This document shows, piece after piece, positions 51,051-61,981 of a DNA stretch of 64,000 bases. This stretch comes from Chloroflexota bacterium (GTDB lineage: Bacteria; Chloroflexota; Limnocylindria; QHBO01). Location of the stretch: the NCBI GenBank assembly GCA_025699005.1, contig JAILWI010000007.1, forward strand, positions 58,317 to 122,316, in the 5' to 3' direction. The position numbers were made by a program, and so were the translations under genes. Under the pieces are notes generated by a model. It was given only the letters and a program-made list of their open reading frames with translations. It ran no database searches and was not told the origin of the DNA. The number at the start of each line of letters is the position of its first letter. Within the stretch, counting starts at the first letter, position 1.

Positions 51051-52190
51051 CTACTCGCCGTAGTAGTCCGAGGGGACCACATCGCCAGCGATGATCGCCT
51101 CCGCGAGTGCGCCGAGCTCGTCCTTGACCTCCTGGTCGATCTCGTCCTCGTACTCGTGGAACGGAGCGATTCCGACGCCCTCGTTCTCGAGCGTGCTCAC
51201 GAACACCGGCTGCGGCTCGTCGCCGTTCACCGCGCGCTCGATCGCCTGGAAGACCGAGTTGTCGATCCGCTTGATCACGCTCGTCAGGAGGAGGTCGGTG
51301 AACTGCGGAGCACTCTCCGTCCAGTCCACGTCGACGCCCAGCCCGACCGCGTCCGCGTTCTGCTCCTCGATGGCGGCAAACGTGCCACCGCCGATGGGCC
51401 CGCCAACAGGGAGGATCACATCGGCGCCCTCCTGCAGCATCGCGATGGTCACGTTCTTCGCGTCATCGGTGCTGTCGAAGTTGCCGGTGAACGTTCCCGA
51501 CTCGGGATCGCTCGGGACGCGGCCGCCGAGCACGCGGACGTCGTCGCCCTTCTGCTCGTTCCAGTAGTTCACGCCGGCGATGAAGCCGTCCATGAAGTCG
51601 GTCACGCCCGGGCCGATGTTGATGCCGCCGAAGGTGCCGACGATGCCGGTTTTCGACCAGCTGGCCGACGCATAGCCGGCGAGCATCGCGCCCTCGGCCG
51701 TGCTGTAGACGAGGCCCTCGACGTTCGGGATGGCCGGGTCGTAGGCGAAGTCGACGATCGCGAATCGCGTGTCGGGATTGGCCTCCGCCGCCGCCGCGGT
51801 CGCGTCACCGAGGAGGAATCCGACGGTCACGATCATGTCGCAGTCTTCGCTGATGAACTGATCGATGTTCCGCGCGTAATCCTCGGTGCTGCGCGACTCG
51901 AGGAACTTGACCTCGACACCGAGTTCGCTCTCGGCCTGCTCCATGCCGGCCCAGGCATTCTCGTTGAAGCTGTTGTCGTCGATGCCGCCGGTGTCGCTCA
52001 CCATGCAGGCCTTGAAGTCAGCCTCCGGCGCGGCGCTCTCGCTGGGCGCCTCGCTCTCCGGAGCCATCGACTCCGGCGCCATGGACTCGGCCTCGCTGGC
52101 CGATGGGCTCTCGCCGCCGCCCGTGCAGGCCGCGAGAATCAGCGTCAGGACGGCCAGAATGGCCATCATCGAGCTGGGGGTCTTCCGCAT
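51051..52190 (-). CDS. bmpA: BMP-family nucleoside-binding lipoprotein
   Basis: 379 residues. Signal peptide with lipobox LAAC (Cys22), a low-complexity Ser/Ala/Glu/Pro/Met linker (about 25-55, repeating AESMAPE), then the BMP/Med domain starting KACMVSDTGGIDDNSFNENAW. Typical later blocks are GDATAAAAEANPDTRFAIVD, YSTAEGAMLAGYAS and TFGGINIGPGVTDFMDGF. Such proteins bind purine or other nucleosides for the ABC importer encoded downstream. I choose ATG 52190, 5-6 bases after GGAGGAA. Confidence 0.92.
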   Translation of the reverse strand: MRKTPSSMMAILAVLTLILAACTGGGESPSASEAESMAPESMAPESEAPSESAAPEADFKACMVSDTGGIDDNSFNENAWAGMEQAESELGVEVKFLESRSTEDYARNIDQFISEDCDMIVTVGFLLGDATAAAAEANPDTRFAIVDFAYDPAIPNVEGLVYSTAEGAMLAGYASASWSKTGIVGTFGGINIGPGVTDFMDGFIAGVNYWNEQKGDDVRVLGGRVPSDPESGTFTGNFDSTDDAKNVTIAMLQEGADVILPVGGPIGGGTFAAIEEQNADAVGLGVDVDWTESAPQFTDLLLTSVIKRIDNSVFQAIERAVNGDEPQPVFVSTLENEGVGIAPFHEYEDEIDQEVKDELGALAEAIIAGDVVPSDYYGE

Positions 52191-52202
52191 CTGTTTCCTC
52201 CA

Positions 52203-52214
52203 CACCAATTGGTG
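52203..52214. promoter_or_regulatory. 12-bp palindrome CACCAATTGGTG in the bmpA leader
   Basis: A perfect palindrome 12 bases upstream of the bmpA ATG, downstream of its promoter: a likely operator for a nucleoside-responsive repressor. A short hairpin (52221-52238) and a 9-bp direct repeat GGTGCGCTC (52211 and 52246) lie next to it. Confidence 0.5.
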
Positions 52215-52285
52215 CGCTCTGCCGCGTGAATCCGCGGCGCCTCCGGTGCGCTCGGGCCATGGGCACCTGGCGCAGAATCTGCGGC

Positions 52286-52314
52286 ATCATACTGCCTCAC
52301 CATCGGGGCCTCAA
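52286..52314 (-). promoter_or_regulatory. Sigma-70 type promoter of the bmpA operon
   Basis: On the minus strand TTGAGG (52314-52309), a 17-base spacer, then TATGAT (52291-52286). Start near 52279 gives a leader of ~90 bases carrying the palindrome and the ribosome-binding site. Confidence 0.65.
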
Positions 52315-52338
52315 GGTCCACGCGCAGCTTTGCGCACG

Positions 52339-52344
52339 TATCAT
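52339..52344 (+). promoter_or_regulatory. Putative leaderless -10 element of the HAD hydrolase gene
   Basis: TATCAT ends 8 bases before the ATG at 52353, divergent from the bmpA promoter. Confidence 0.5.
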
Positions 52345-52352
52345 CCCGCCCC

Positions 52353-53204
52353 ATGACGGCACTTCCCGACCGAATCCGGCTCGTGATCTTCGACCTCGAC
52401 GGGGTCGTCTACCGGGGGTCGACCCCGGTCCAGGGGGCCAGCGAGCTCGTCGCATCGCTCCACCGACGGGGGACGCTGGTTCGCTTCGCGACCAACAACT
52501 CGATGGTGGCCCGTGCCGGCTACGTGGACCGGCTGGCCTCGATGGGGATCGAGACCACCACGGACGAGATCGTCACGTCGACCTCGGCCACGGTCGCGCA
52601 CCTGCGCCGCCACGAGCCGGGCGTCCGATCGGTGCTCGGTGTCGGCGCCGACGGCATGGAACGCGAGCTGACCGATGTGGGCCTTTCCGTCACGATGGTC
52701 GCCGCCGCCGTCCCGGAGGGGTACGCGGGTGGTTCGCTCGCGGACCGGTTTGACGCGGTGATCGTCGGGCTCGACCCGACGCTCGACTACGCCCAGCTCG
52801 GCGTCGCGATGCGTGCCGTGGCGGACGGGGCGAAGCTCATCGCCACGAATGCCGACGCGCGCTATCCGACCGCCGAGGGGTTCCTGCCCGGCGCGGGCTC
52901 GCTGGTGGCCGCCCTCTCGGCGGCCACGGGAATCGAACCGGAAGTCATCGGCAAGCCGTCGCCCGCCATGTTCGAGGCGATCCTCGAAAGCGCCGGCGTG
53001 TCGCCGGACGAGGCGGTGGTCGTCGGCGACAACCCGGACGCCGATATCGTCGGTGCCCGCCGGGCGGGCTGCGGCAGCATCCTGGTCCTGACCGGGGTCG
53101 CCGATGCGGACCATGCAGCCTCGCTCGACGGCGAGCGTCGTCCGGATGCCGTCGCCGAGAACCCGGGAGCGGTGTGGGCGCTCCTCGAGCCGCGGCTCAG
53201 CTGA
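52353..53204 (+). CDS. HAD-IIA family hydrolase (NagD-like phosphatase)
   Basis: 283 residues. Motif I FDLDGVVYRG (Asp14, Asp16), motif II in FATNNSMVAR, the class IIA cap, and motifs III/IV in GKPSPAMFEAI and VVGDNPDADIVGARRAG. NagD-type enzymes remove phosphate from nucleotides or sugar phosphates, which fits the adjoining nucleoside genes. The last 8 bases overlap the convergent adenosine deaminase gene. Confidence 0.88.
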   Translation: MTALPDRIRLVIFDLDGVVYRGSTPVQGASELVASLHRRGTLVRFATNNSMVARAGYVDRLASMGIETTTDEIVTSTSATVAHLRRHEPGVRSVLGVGADGMERELTDVGLSVTMVAAAVPEGYAGGSLADRFDAVIVGLDPTLDYAQLGVAMRAVADGAKLIATNADARYPTAEGFLPGAGSLVAALSAATGIEPEVIGKPSPAMFEAILESAGVSPDEAVVVGDNPDADIVGARRAGCGSILVLTGVADADHAASLDGERRPDAVAENPGAVWALLEPRLS

Positions 53205-54237
53205 TGCGTCCCTCGGTGCGCCAGGCGTCCCAGGCGCGCGCCGCCGCGGCGCGGATCGGCGCCAGCGCCGAGGGCGACGCGAAGGCGCGGGCGTACCCGT
53301 TCAACGCGATCTCCGCCAGCTCGTGGCCCGTGAGCTGCTGCGCCGATGCCGTCCGCGCCATCTCCTCGGACAGGGAGACTCCGGTCACCGTTCGGTCGTC
53401 GGTCGAGATCGTGACGCTCACGCCGGCTCGGTGGAGCACCCCGATCGGATGGTCGGCAAGGCTGGCCACGATCCCGGCCTGCACGTTCGAGGTGGGGCAC
53501 AGGTCGAGGGTCACGCCCCGTGCGCGGAGCAGCTGGAGCAGGGCATCGTCGCCGGCGGCCGTCACCCCGTGCGCCACCCTCCGCACGCCGAAGTCGAGCA
53601 CCTCGCGGACGCGCTGCTCACCGGCGACCTCCCCGGCATGGGCCGTGAGAGCCAGGCCGACCTCGCGTGCCGCGAGGAACGCGGCGGCGTGCGGTGGCGC
53701 CGGCCACGCCTCCTCGGGCCCCGCCAGGTCGAAGCCGACGACCAACCCCCCGGCCGCGCCCGCCGTCCGTGCGAGCTCGACGTTCGCACCGGGAGGGTGC
53801 GAGCGCATGGCCGTGACGATGAGGTTCACGAGGACCTCGCGGTCGCCGGCCTCACGCGTGGCTCGGGCGACGCCGGCGGCCACGGCATCGATCACGGCGG
53901 CGACCGAGAGCCCGGCCTCGAGGTGGAGCCGTGGCGCCCATCGGATCTCGGCGTACGTGACACCGTCGGCGACGAGGTCCTCGACCAGCTCGAAGCTCGC
54001 GCGCTCGAGCGCCGCCTCCGTCTGGAGCAGGGCGATCGGCAGGTCGAAGTACGAGAGTAGCTCGGCCTGGTCCCGGCACCGCTCGGGGCCGACCATCCGG
54101 CGTCGTGCCTCGTCGAGGGAGAGGTCCATCCCCGCATCCGCGGCCAGCTCGACGGCCGTCTCGGGGCGAAGCGATCCATCGAGGTGCTGGTGGAGCTCCG
54201 CCTTCGGGAGGGATCGGAGCGCTTCGGCGGGGTCCAT
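53197..54237 (-). CDS. add: Adenosine deaminase
   Basis: 346 residues with the canonical metal and catalytic blocks: KAELHQHLDGSLRP, YAEIRWAPRLHLEAGLS, LTAHAGEVAGEQ (catalytic Glu), RVAHGVTA, LCPTSNVQAGIV and ISTDDRTVTGVS (the Asp pair). It deaminates adenosine or deoxyadenosine to inosine or deoxyinosine, feeding the nucleoside hydrolase. The ATG at 54237 has TATCAT six bases upstream. The open frame continues far upstream antisense to another gene and is not real. Confidence 0.92.
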   Translation of the reverse strand: MDPAEALRSLPKAELHQHLDGSLRPETAVELAADAGMDLSLDEARRRMVGPERCRDQAELLSYFDLPIALLQTEAALERASFELVEDLVADGVTYAEIRWAPRLHLEAGLSVAAVIDAVAAGVARATREAGDREVLVNLIVTAMRSHPPGANVELARTAGAAGGLVVGFDLAGPEEAWPAPPHAAAFLAAREVGLALTAHAGEVAGEQRVREVLDFGVRRVAHGVTAAGDDALLQLLRARGVTLDLCPTSNVQAGIVASLADHPIGVLHRAGVSVTISTDDRTVTGVSLSEEMARTASAQQLTGHELAEIALNGYARAFASPSALAPIRAAAARAWDAWRTEGRIS

Positions 54238-54243
54238 CCGCGC

Positions 54244-54249
54244 ATGATA
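54244..54249 (-). promoter_or_regulatory. add: Putative leaderless -10 element of add
   Basis: TATCAT on the minus strand ends 6 bases before the ATG at 54237. The same six bases include a possible alternative start (ATG 54244) of the divergent plus-strand gene. Confidence 0.5.
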
Positions 54250-54252
54250 CGG

Positions 54253-55110
54253 ATGCCGCGCGTCGTGACGGTGGTCCTCGTCGCCGTCGGTCTCGTCTCG
54301 GCCCTCGCGGGGGGCGCTCCCGATCCCGCGGCCGAGCTGGCCTCGCGCGACATCATCGGGCAGCGCGCCGCCGAGGCGCTCGAGGCCGTGGATCGCCTCG
54401 CTGCGGCCGTCGATCCTGCCCTCGAGGCCGGCCGTGTCGCGGCGGCCGGTCTCCTGACCGGCGAGGGCAGTCCCTCGGCGCCGATCGAGGAGGCGGCTCG
54501 GCTGGCCGCGGCCGCCGAGGAGCGTGTCCTCGACGCCCGACGCGCCGTCGCGCGGCTCACCTCGGCGCTCGACGCCGCTCGCCCCGACGCCGTCGTGCCG
54601 CAACCGGTGGCTGCGGGCGAGCTGGCGTCGATCGGTGCACAGCTGGACGCCGCGATCGACGCGGCCGAGACGTTCGTCGGGCTGCGACGCCGCGCCACCG
54701 GTCTGCCGGGCCGCCTCGACGACGCCCTCGCCAGGCTCGACTCCGGAGCAGTTGCCGGCGCGCGGGAGCAGGTGGCAGCCGCTCGCGACGACCACTCGGC
54801 GGTCGTCGCATGGGAGACCGACCTTGCCACGCTGCCGGTGTGGATCGAGACCACGGATGCGATGATCAGCGCCGTGGAGCAGATCGTCGAAGCCGTCGAG
54901 GCCGATGACGCGGCCGCTGCGAAGGAATCGGCGGCAGCGTTCGCCGCGCTGGGCGCCGATGGCGCGCGGGCCGATCGCGCGCTGCGCATCGCGCTGGGCG
55001 AGGGCGGTTCCGCGGTCCTCGCCGCGCCACTCGAGCGGTTGGCGGCCGTGATGGGAGGCATCGAAGCGACGCGGGCCGCCCTCCGCGACCTGGTCGGTGC
55101 GGGGCGATGA
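54253..55110 (+). CDS. Secreted Ala-rich helical protein
   Basis: About 285 residues. An N-terminal hydrophobic segment (MPRVVTVVLVAVGLVSALAG) looks like a cleavable signal peptide. The rest is Ala/Asp/Glu/Arg-rich and strongly helical, with coiled-coil character. No family recognised and no cysteines. ATG 54244 (three codons earlier) is an alternative start. The stop overlaps the kinase ATG (ATGA), so it may be a surface partner of the PASTA kinase. Confidence 0.6.
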   Translation: MPRVVTVVLVAVGLVSALAGGAPDPAAELASRDIIGQRAAEALEAVDRLAAAVDPALEAGRVAAAGLLTGEGSPSAPIEEAARLAAAAEERVLDARRAVARLTSALDAARPDAVVPQPVAAGELASIGAQLDAAIDAAETFVGLRRRATGLPGRLDDALARLDSGAVAGAREQVAAARDDHSAVVAWETDLATLPVWIETTDAMISAVEQIVEAVEADDAAAAKESAAAFAALGADGARADRALRIALGEGGSAVLAAPLERLAAVMGGIEATRAALRDLVGAGR

Positions 55111-56507
55111 GCGACGAGGACGCCGCTATCGGACGCCGCCTCGCCGATCGGTACCGGATCTCCGAGCTCGTTGCGCGTGGCGGGATGGCGCGGGTGTACC
55201 GGGCACGCGACGAGCGCCTCGACCGCGACGTGGCCGTCAAGATCCTGAGCAGCCCGTACGCCGATGACGCCGCGTTCACCGATCAGTTCCTCGCGGAGGC
55301 GCGGGCTGCGGCGTCGATCTCTCACCCCAGCCTGGTTCACGTCTACGACTCCGGCTCGGACGGCGACACCCACTACATCGTCATGGAGCTCCTCGATCGC
55401 CATCGCTCGCTGCGCGAGGCGATCGACGCCGATGGACCCCTGCCGGCGGCCGAGGTGCTGCGCATCGGCCGCGAGCTGCTCGCCGGGCTGCGCGTGGTCC
55501 ACGACCGGGGCCTCGTCCACTGCGACGTCAAGTCAGGGAACGTGATGCTCGGTCCCGGACCGGCCAAGCTCATCGACTTCGGCATCGCGCGGCCGCCATC
55601 GGACGCCGTCGACGGCGACACGAGCATCGGCTCGCTGCAGTTCATGTCCCCGGAACAGCTGCACGGCGAGGCATTGGGGCCCGGCAGCGACCTCTTCAGT
55701 CTCGGCGTGGTGCTGTACGAGGCGCTGACCGCGCGGATGCCGTATCCGGGCAGCACGCCCGAAGAGGTCAGCGCTGCCCACGCCGCGGGCTCGGTCACGC
55801 CGCCGTCCCGGATCCGCGACGGGGTGCCAAAGCGTCTCGACGACGCGATCCTCCAGGCGCTGCGCCGCGCGCCCGCATCCCGATTCCACTCGGCCGAGGC
55901 CATGTCGCGGGCGCTCGAGTCGGCGAAGGCCGAGGTCGCTGCGACCGTGGCCCCGGGCGACCGCGACGAGACGCGGGTCATCGACGTGGCCGGGCGCCGT
56001 CCCGACCGCGCATCCGCGGGAAGTGGCTACGTCCCTCCCGCCGTGTCGGGCCCCCCACCGCAGGTGCGAGAGGCGGTGCCGGTCGCTCGGCCGGCGGCTG
56101 CCCGTCGTGGCGGCAGTCGGCCGGCCGCTCCGCCCGGGCGTAGCCGCGGGCTCGGGAATCTCCTCGGGACCCTCTTCATCCTCGCCGCGGCGGCCGTGGT
56201 CGCGGTGCTCGTGTTCCGCCTCGTGTTCGCCGGCACCGGCGAGCCGGGGGCATCGGAGACTCCGTCGGCGGCCCCGAGCGGCGGCACGGACGCTCCGTCG
56301 ACGGTGACGGTGCCCGAAACGGTGGGACGGTCGACGCAGGATGGGATCGCCGCGGCCCAGGAGGCCGGTCTCAACTGGACGGTCCGTTGTGCCGAGGACC
56401 CGAACCAGCCCGAGGGAATCATCGGCCAGGAGCCCCCGGCGGGGACCGAGGTGGCGCGTGGAAGCCGGTTCACGATGTTCTCTGCGCGAATCTCCGACTG
56501 CCAGTAG
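55107..56507 (+). CDS. Membrane Ser/Thr protein kinase with one PASTA domain
   Basis: 466 residues. Kinase domain (about 15-270): glycine loop VARGGMARVYRA, VAVKIL (Lys45), VHCDVKSGNVM (Asp140, with Cys in place of the RD arginine) and IDFGIARP (DFG Asp157). A Pro/Arg-rich linker (285-348) precedes one membrane helix (about 350-372) and a single extracellular PASTA domain with ATGT linkers (VPETVGRSTQDGIAAAQEAG, then IIGQEPPAGTEV). PknB-type kinases sense cell-wall fragments; here only one PASTA unit is present, against three or four usually. Coupled to the upstream secreted protein. Confidence 0.88.
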   Translation: MSDEDAAIGRRLADRYRISELVARGGMARVYRARDERLDRDVAVKILSSPYADDAAFTDQFLAEARAAASISHPSLVHVYDSGSDGDTHYIVMELLDRHRSLREAIDADGPLPAAEVLRIGRELLAGLRVVHDRGLVHCDVKSGNVMLGPGPAKLIDFGIARPPSDAVDGDTSIGSLQFMSPEQLHGEALGPGSDLFSLGVVLYEALTARMPYPGSTPEEVSAAHAAGSVTPPSRIRDGVPKRLDDAILQALRRAPASRFHSAEAMSRALESAKAEVAATVAPGDRDETRVIDVAGRRPDRASAGSGYVPPAVSGPPPQVREAVPVARPAAARRGGSRPAAPPGRSRGLGNLLGTLFILAAAAVVAVLVFRLVFAGTGEPGASETPSAAPSGGTDAPSTVTVPETVGRSTQDGIAAAQEAGLNWTVRCAEDPNQPEGIIGQEPPAGTEVARGSRFTMFSARISDCQ

Positions 56508-56513
56508 GCAACC

Positions 56514-56519
56514 TATACT
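56514..56519 (+). promoter_or_regulatory. pepA: Putative -10 element of pepA
   Basis: TATACT lies 36 bases before the pepA start; the leader carries AAGGAG (56546-56551). No -35 seen. Confidence 0.4.
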
Positions 56520-56555
56520 CCCGAGACCCGAGATGAACCTTGAACAAGGAGCCCT

Positions 56556-58040
56556 ATGAGCATGCGCCTGCGTGCGGTCGACGGCCCACCCGCGGCTGTT
56601 GATGCCGATGTCCTGGCCGTCCCGATCTACCGCGAAGACGCCGAGATGGCGGCCGATCTCGCCGAGCTCGATGCGGCGTCGGGCGGTGCGATCCGGCGCG
56701 CGATCGACTGGGGCGAGTTCAACCCGCTCGAGCACGCGGTCAGCCTCGTCGATGCCGGGGACCTGCCGGTCGATCGGCTCCTCCTCCTCAACGCGGCCGG
56801 TCGAGGTCGGGGAGCGTGGCGCGCCCGTCGCCTGGCGGCGGTCGCCACGCGGCGCCTCAACGGACGGAATGCTCCGCGACTTGCGCTGTGGCTACGCGAC
56901 GGTGAGGACGACGGCGCCTGGACGGCGGCCGCGGCCGGCGCGGTTGCCGGGACGTATCGCTCGCATGGCATCTACGGTCGGGTCCGCGACACCGACGCGA
57001 TGAAGCGATCGGTCGAGGAGGTGCTCTGCGTCGGAGCTCCTTCGCAGGAGGCCCTGGACCGGGGCGCCGAGATCGGCGCCGGCATCGCCTTCGGCCGCGA
57101 CCTGGCGAACCGATCGGCGAACGACCTGAATCCCGAGGAGATGGCGCGCGAGGCGCGCGCGCTCGAGGCCGATGGCTGCACCGTGGAGGTGCTCGAGCCG
57201 GACGAGATGGAGCGGCTCGGCATGGGCCTCATCCTCGGTGTCGGCCAGGGCGCGGCGCATCCGCCTCGCCTGGTCGTCATCAAGCTGCCCGGCTGGGACA
57301 CCGCGTCGGACGGGGATCGGCTGGCGATCGTGGGCAAGGGCGTCTGCTTCGACTCCGGCGGCCTGAGCATCAAGCCGGCCGAGAACATGGGCGACATGAA
57401 GCACGACAAGTCGGGCGCCGCGGCCGTGGTCGCTGCGGCCCGAACGGTCGCTCGTCTCGCACCGGACACCCCGCTCATGGCCGTCGCACCGATGGTCGAG
57501 AACATGCCCGGGGGCAACGCCCAGCGACCGGGCGACGTGGTACGGGCCATGAACGGCATGGCCGTCGAGGTCACGAACACCGACGCCGAGGGCCGCCTCA
57601 TCCTCGCCGATGCCATGACGTGGGCCGAACGCGAGGGCGCGACGCATATCGTGGACGTCGCGACGCTGACCGGTGCGCAGGCCGTCGCCTTCGGTGAGCA
57701 CATCAGCTCCTACTTCGCGCGACCGCGCGACTGGGGCGACCGCGTGGGAGCGGCCGCGGAGCGGGCCGGCGAATGGTTCTGGGAGATGCCGCTCGCCGTC
57801 GAGTACCGGGCGAGCTACGACACCCCGCACGCCGACATCGTGAACTCGGGGACGCGGGACGGTTCGCTGATCAAGAGCGCGGTCTTCCTGTCCGAGTTCG
57901 TCACGGTTCCGTGGGTCCACGTCGACATCGCGGGGACCGCCTACCACTCGGCAGAGAAGCCCTACGGACCGAAGGGCGCTTCGGGCGCGGCAGTGGCCGC
58001 CCTGGTGCAGCTGGCCCTCGACTTCCGCGACGGCGTCTGA
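56556..58040 (+). CDS. pepA: Leucyl aminopeptidase (family M17)
   Basis: 494 residues, a dinuclear-metal cytosolic aminopeptidase. The C-terminal catalytic domain is complete: LAIVGKGVCFDSGGLSIKP (Lys/Asp ligands), MKHDKSGAAAVVAA, VAPMVENMPGGNAQRPGDVV and the signature NTDAEGRLILADAM. The N-terminal domain (about 1-170) is diverged but collinear with M17. Two ATGs (56556, 56562) fit the AAGGAG site; the first is closer than usual, so the second is possible. A bidirectional terminator follows. Confidence 0.92.
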   Translation: MSMRLRAVDGPPAAVDADVLAVPIYREDAEMAADLAELDAASGGAIRRAIDWGEFNPLEHAVSLVDAGDLPVDRLLLLNAAGRGRGAWRARRLAAVATRRLNGRNAPRLALWLRDGEDDGAWTAAAAGAVAGTYRSHGIYGRVRDTDAMKRSVEEVLCVGAPSQEALDRGAEIGAGIAFGRDLANRSANDLNPEEMAREARALEADGCTVEVLEPDEMERLGMGLILGVGQGAAHPPRLVVIKLPGWDTASDGDRLAIVGKGVCFDSGGLSIKPAENMGDMKHDKSGAAAVVAAARTVARLAPDTPLMAVAPMVENMPGGNAQRPGDVVRAMNGMAVEVTNTDAEGRLILADAMTWAEREGATHIVDVATLTGAQAVAFGEHISSYFARPRDWGDRVGAAAERAGEWFWEMPLAVEYRASYDTPHADIVNSGTRDGSLIKSAVFLSEFVTVPWVHVDIAGTAYHSAEKPYGPKGASGAAVAALVQLALDFRDGV

Positions 58041-58059
58041 CGCGAATCCTCGGCGCAGC

Positions 58060-58090
58060 ACGAAGCCCCGGCCCGCGGCCGGGGCTTCGT
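58060..58090. terminator. Bidirectional terminator between pepA and csbD
   Basis: A 14-bp perfect stem with a 3-base CGC loop (arms 58060-58073 and 58077-58090) lies between two convergent genes. It is the strongest hairpin in the window, though without a T-run. Confidence 0.7.
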
Positions 58091-58097
58091 CGGTTCG

Positions 58098-58289
58098 TCA
58101 GCGGTCGTCGTCGGTCGCGTCGCGAACCTCGTCCTTGGCCTCGCCCCACTCGTTCTGGACCTTGCCTTCGGCCTGGTCGGCCTGACCCTCGGCCTCGGTC
58201 TCCGGATTGTCGGTGAGGTCGCCCCACTCTTCCTTGATCTTGCCGCCGGCCTCCTTCAGGGGGCCCTCGACGCGGTCATGGTCAGCCAT
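58098..58289 (-). CDS. CsbD family stress protein
   Basis: 63 residues. The repeated RVEGPLKEAGGKIKEEWGDL and ADQAEGKVQNEWGEAKDEV patterns, rich in Lys, Glu, Gly and Trp, match the CsbD/YjbJ family, small disordered-helical proteins induced by general stress. GGAGGAACAC precedes the ATG. The region 58290-58476 to the next gene holds its promoter area and a TAGGAT hexamer (58414-58419) for the prepilin peptidase gene; nothing else is recognised there. Confidence 0.85.
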   Translation of the reverse strand: MADHDRVEGPLKEAGGKIKEEWGDLTDNPETEAEGQADQAEGKVQNEWGEAKDEVRDATDDDR

Positions 58290-58476
58290 GGTGTTCCTCC
58301 GGGTATCGTCCGGCCCGTGCCGGCTCTCTCGGCAGCCGATATCGCATCCCGCGTGCCAGCCTCGCCCGCGGGTGGGTGGACCATCGGCCTATGGGTGGCT
58401 GACGGGGGGCCGATAGGATGGGCGGTGTCGCGGCGCACCGGGCGCCGTGGGACTCGCTGAGAGGAGATCCGTCCGC

Positions 58477-59115
58477 GTGCATCCCGCCATCCTCGCCATC
58501 GGCGGCGCCTTCGCCATCGGCGGAGCGCTGGCCGAGCGCCTCGCGAGCGTGTGGCCGCCCGACGAGGCTCGCCGCCGGCCGTTCGGCTGGCGCACGGTCG
58601 CCCTGGCCCTTGCCAGCGGGCTCGTGGCGGCCGGCGTCGCCGCGCGGTCGCAGCTGCCGTGGTGGGCGACCGCCGTCCATCTCGTGCTCCTCGCGCTCCT
58701 CGTCGTCCTGACGGCGACCGACCTGGAGCAGCGCCGTCTGCCGCATCTCGTGCTCGATCCGCTCATCCTGCTGGGTGCCGCGTTCGTTCCGTTCAACCCG
58801 GGCGTGGACCCGCTCATGGCGCTGGTCGGGGGCGCCGCGGCCGTCGCGTTCCTCGGAGGCCTGGCGCTCGTGGTGCGGGGCGGGCTGGCGCTCGGTGACC
58901 TCTACCTCGTCGCGCCGATCGGCCTCATGCTCGGATGGCCGTCGATCTTCAGCGCCCTGTTCGCCGCCGCATTCCTCTCGGCCGGGACGAGTCTCGTCCT
59001 GCTGGCCACGCGCCGCGTCGGCATGCGGACGTACATCCCGTTCGGCCCGTTCCTGGTCGGCGGCGCCGTGCTCGTGCTCCTCCTGGACGATCGCGTGCTG
59101 CAGGTGGTTCGCTAG
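58477..59115 (+). CDS. Prepilin peptidase-like protein (A24 family), catalytic domain only
   Basis: 212 residues and about six membrane helices. The two aspartate motifs of the aspartyl prepilin peptidase are visible: TATDLEQRRLPH (Asp82) and GGLALGDLYLVAPIGLMLG (Asp141; GxGDxK becomes LGDLYL). The N-terminal methyltransferase domain with its cysteine pair is absent, as in archaeal or TadV-like enzymes. Start GTG 58477 follows GAGAGGAGATC. No pilin or assembly genes are nearby. Confidence 0.72.
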   Translation: MHPAILAIGGAFAIGGALAERLASVWPPDEARRRPFGWRTVALALASGLVAAGVAARSQLPWWATAVHLVLLALLVVLTATDLEQRRLPHLVLDPLILLGAAFVPFNPGVDPLMALVGGAAAVAFLGGLALVVRGGLALGDLYLVAPIGLMLGWPSIFSALFAAAFLSAGTSLVLLATRRVGMRTYIPFGPFLVGGAVLVLLLDDRVLQVVR

Positions 59116-59140
59116 CGGCGTCCGGGCGGCCGTCGGTCAT

Positions 59141-59169
59141 TCGACCGTCACCCCTTCGGCTGGTACCCT
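59141..59169 (+). promoter_or_regulatory. Promoter candidate of the penicillin-binding protein gene
   Basis: TCGACC (59141-59146), 17 bases, TACCCT (59164-59169), then 7 bases to the ATG at 59177: leaderless layout with a partial -35. Confidence 0.45.
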
Positions 59170-59176
59170 GCGCGCG

Positions 59177-61921
<2,745 letters not shown>

Positions 61922-61969
61922 ATTACGTCCTCGACGCGACGCAGCACGGCCCCTGCGTGCGCGGGCGCC

Positions 61970-61975
61970 TAGAAT
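61970..61975 (+). promoter_or_regulatory. Putative leaderless -10 element of the glgC-like gene
   Basis: TAGAAT ends 6 bases before the GTG at 61982. Confidence 0.5.
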
Positions 61976-61981
61976 CAGCCT

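Noticed and set aside
52221..52254. Riboswitch in the ~90-base bmpA leader
   Set aside because: Only a small 6-bp hairpin and a direct repeat are seen; no purine-riboswitch core or other known aptamer pattern. The palindrome suits a protein operator better.
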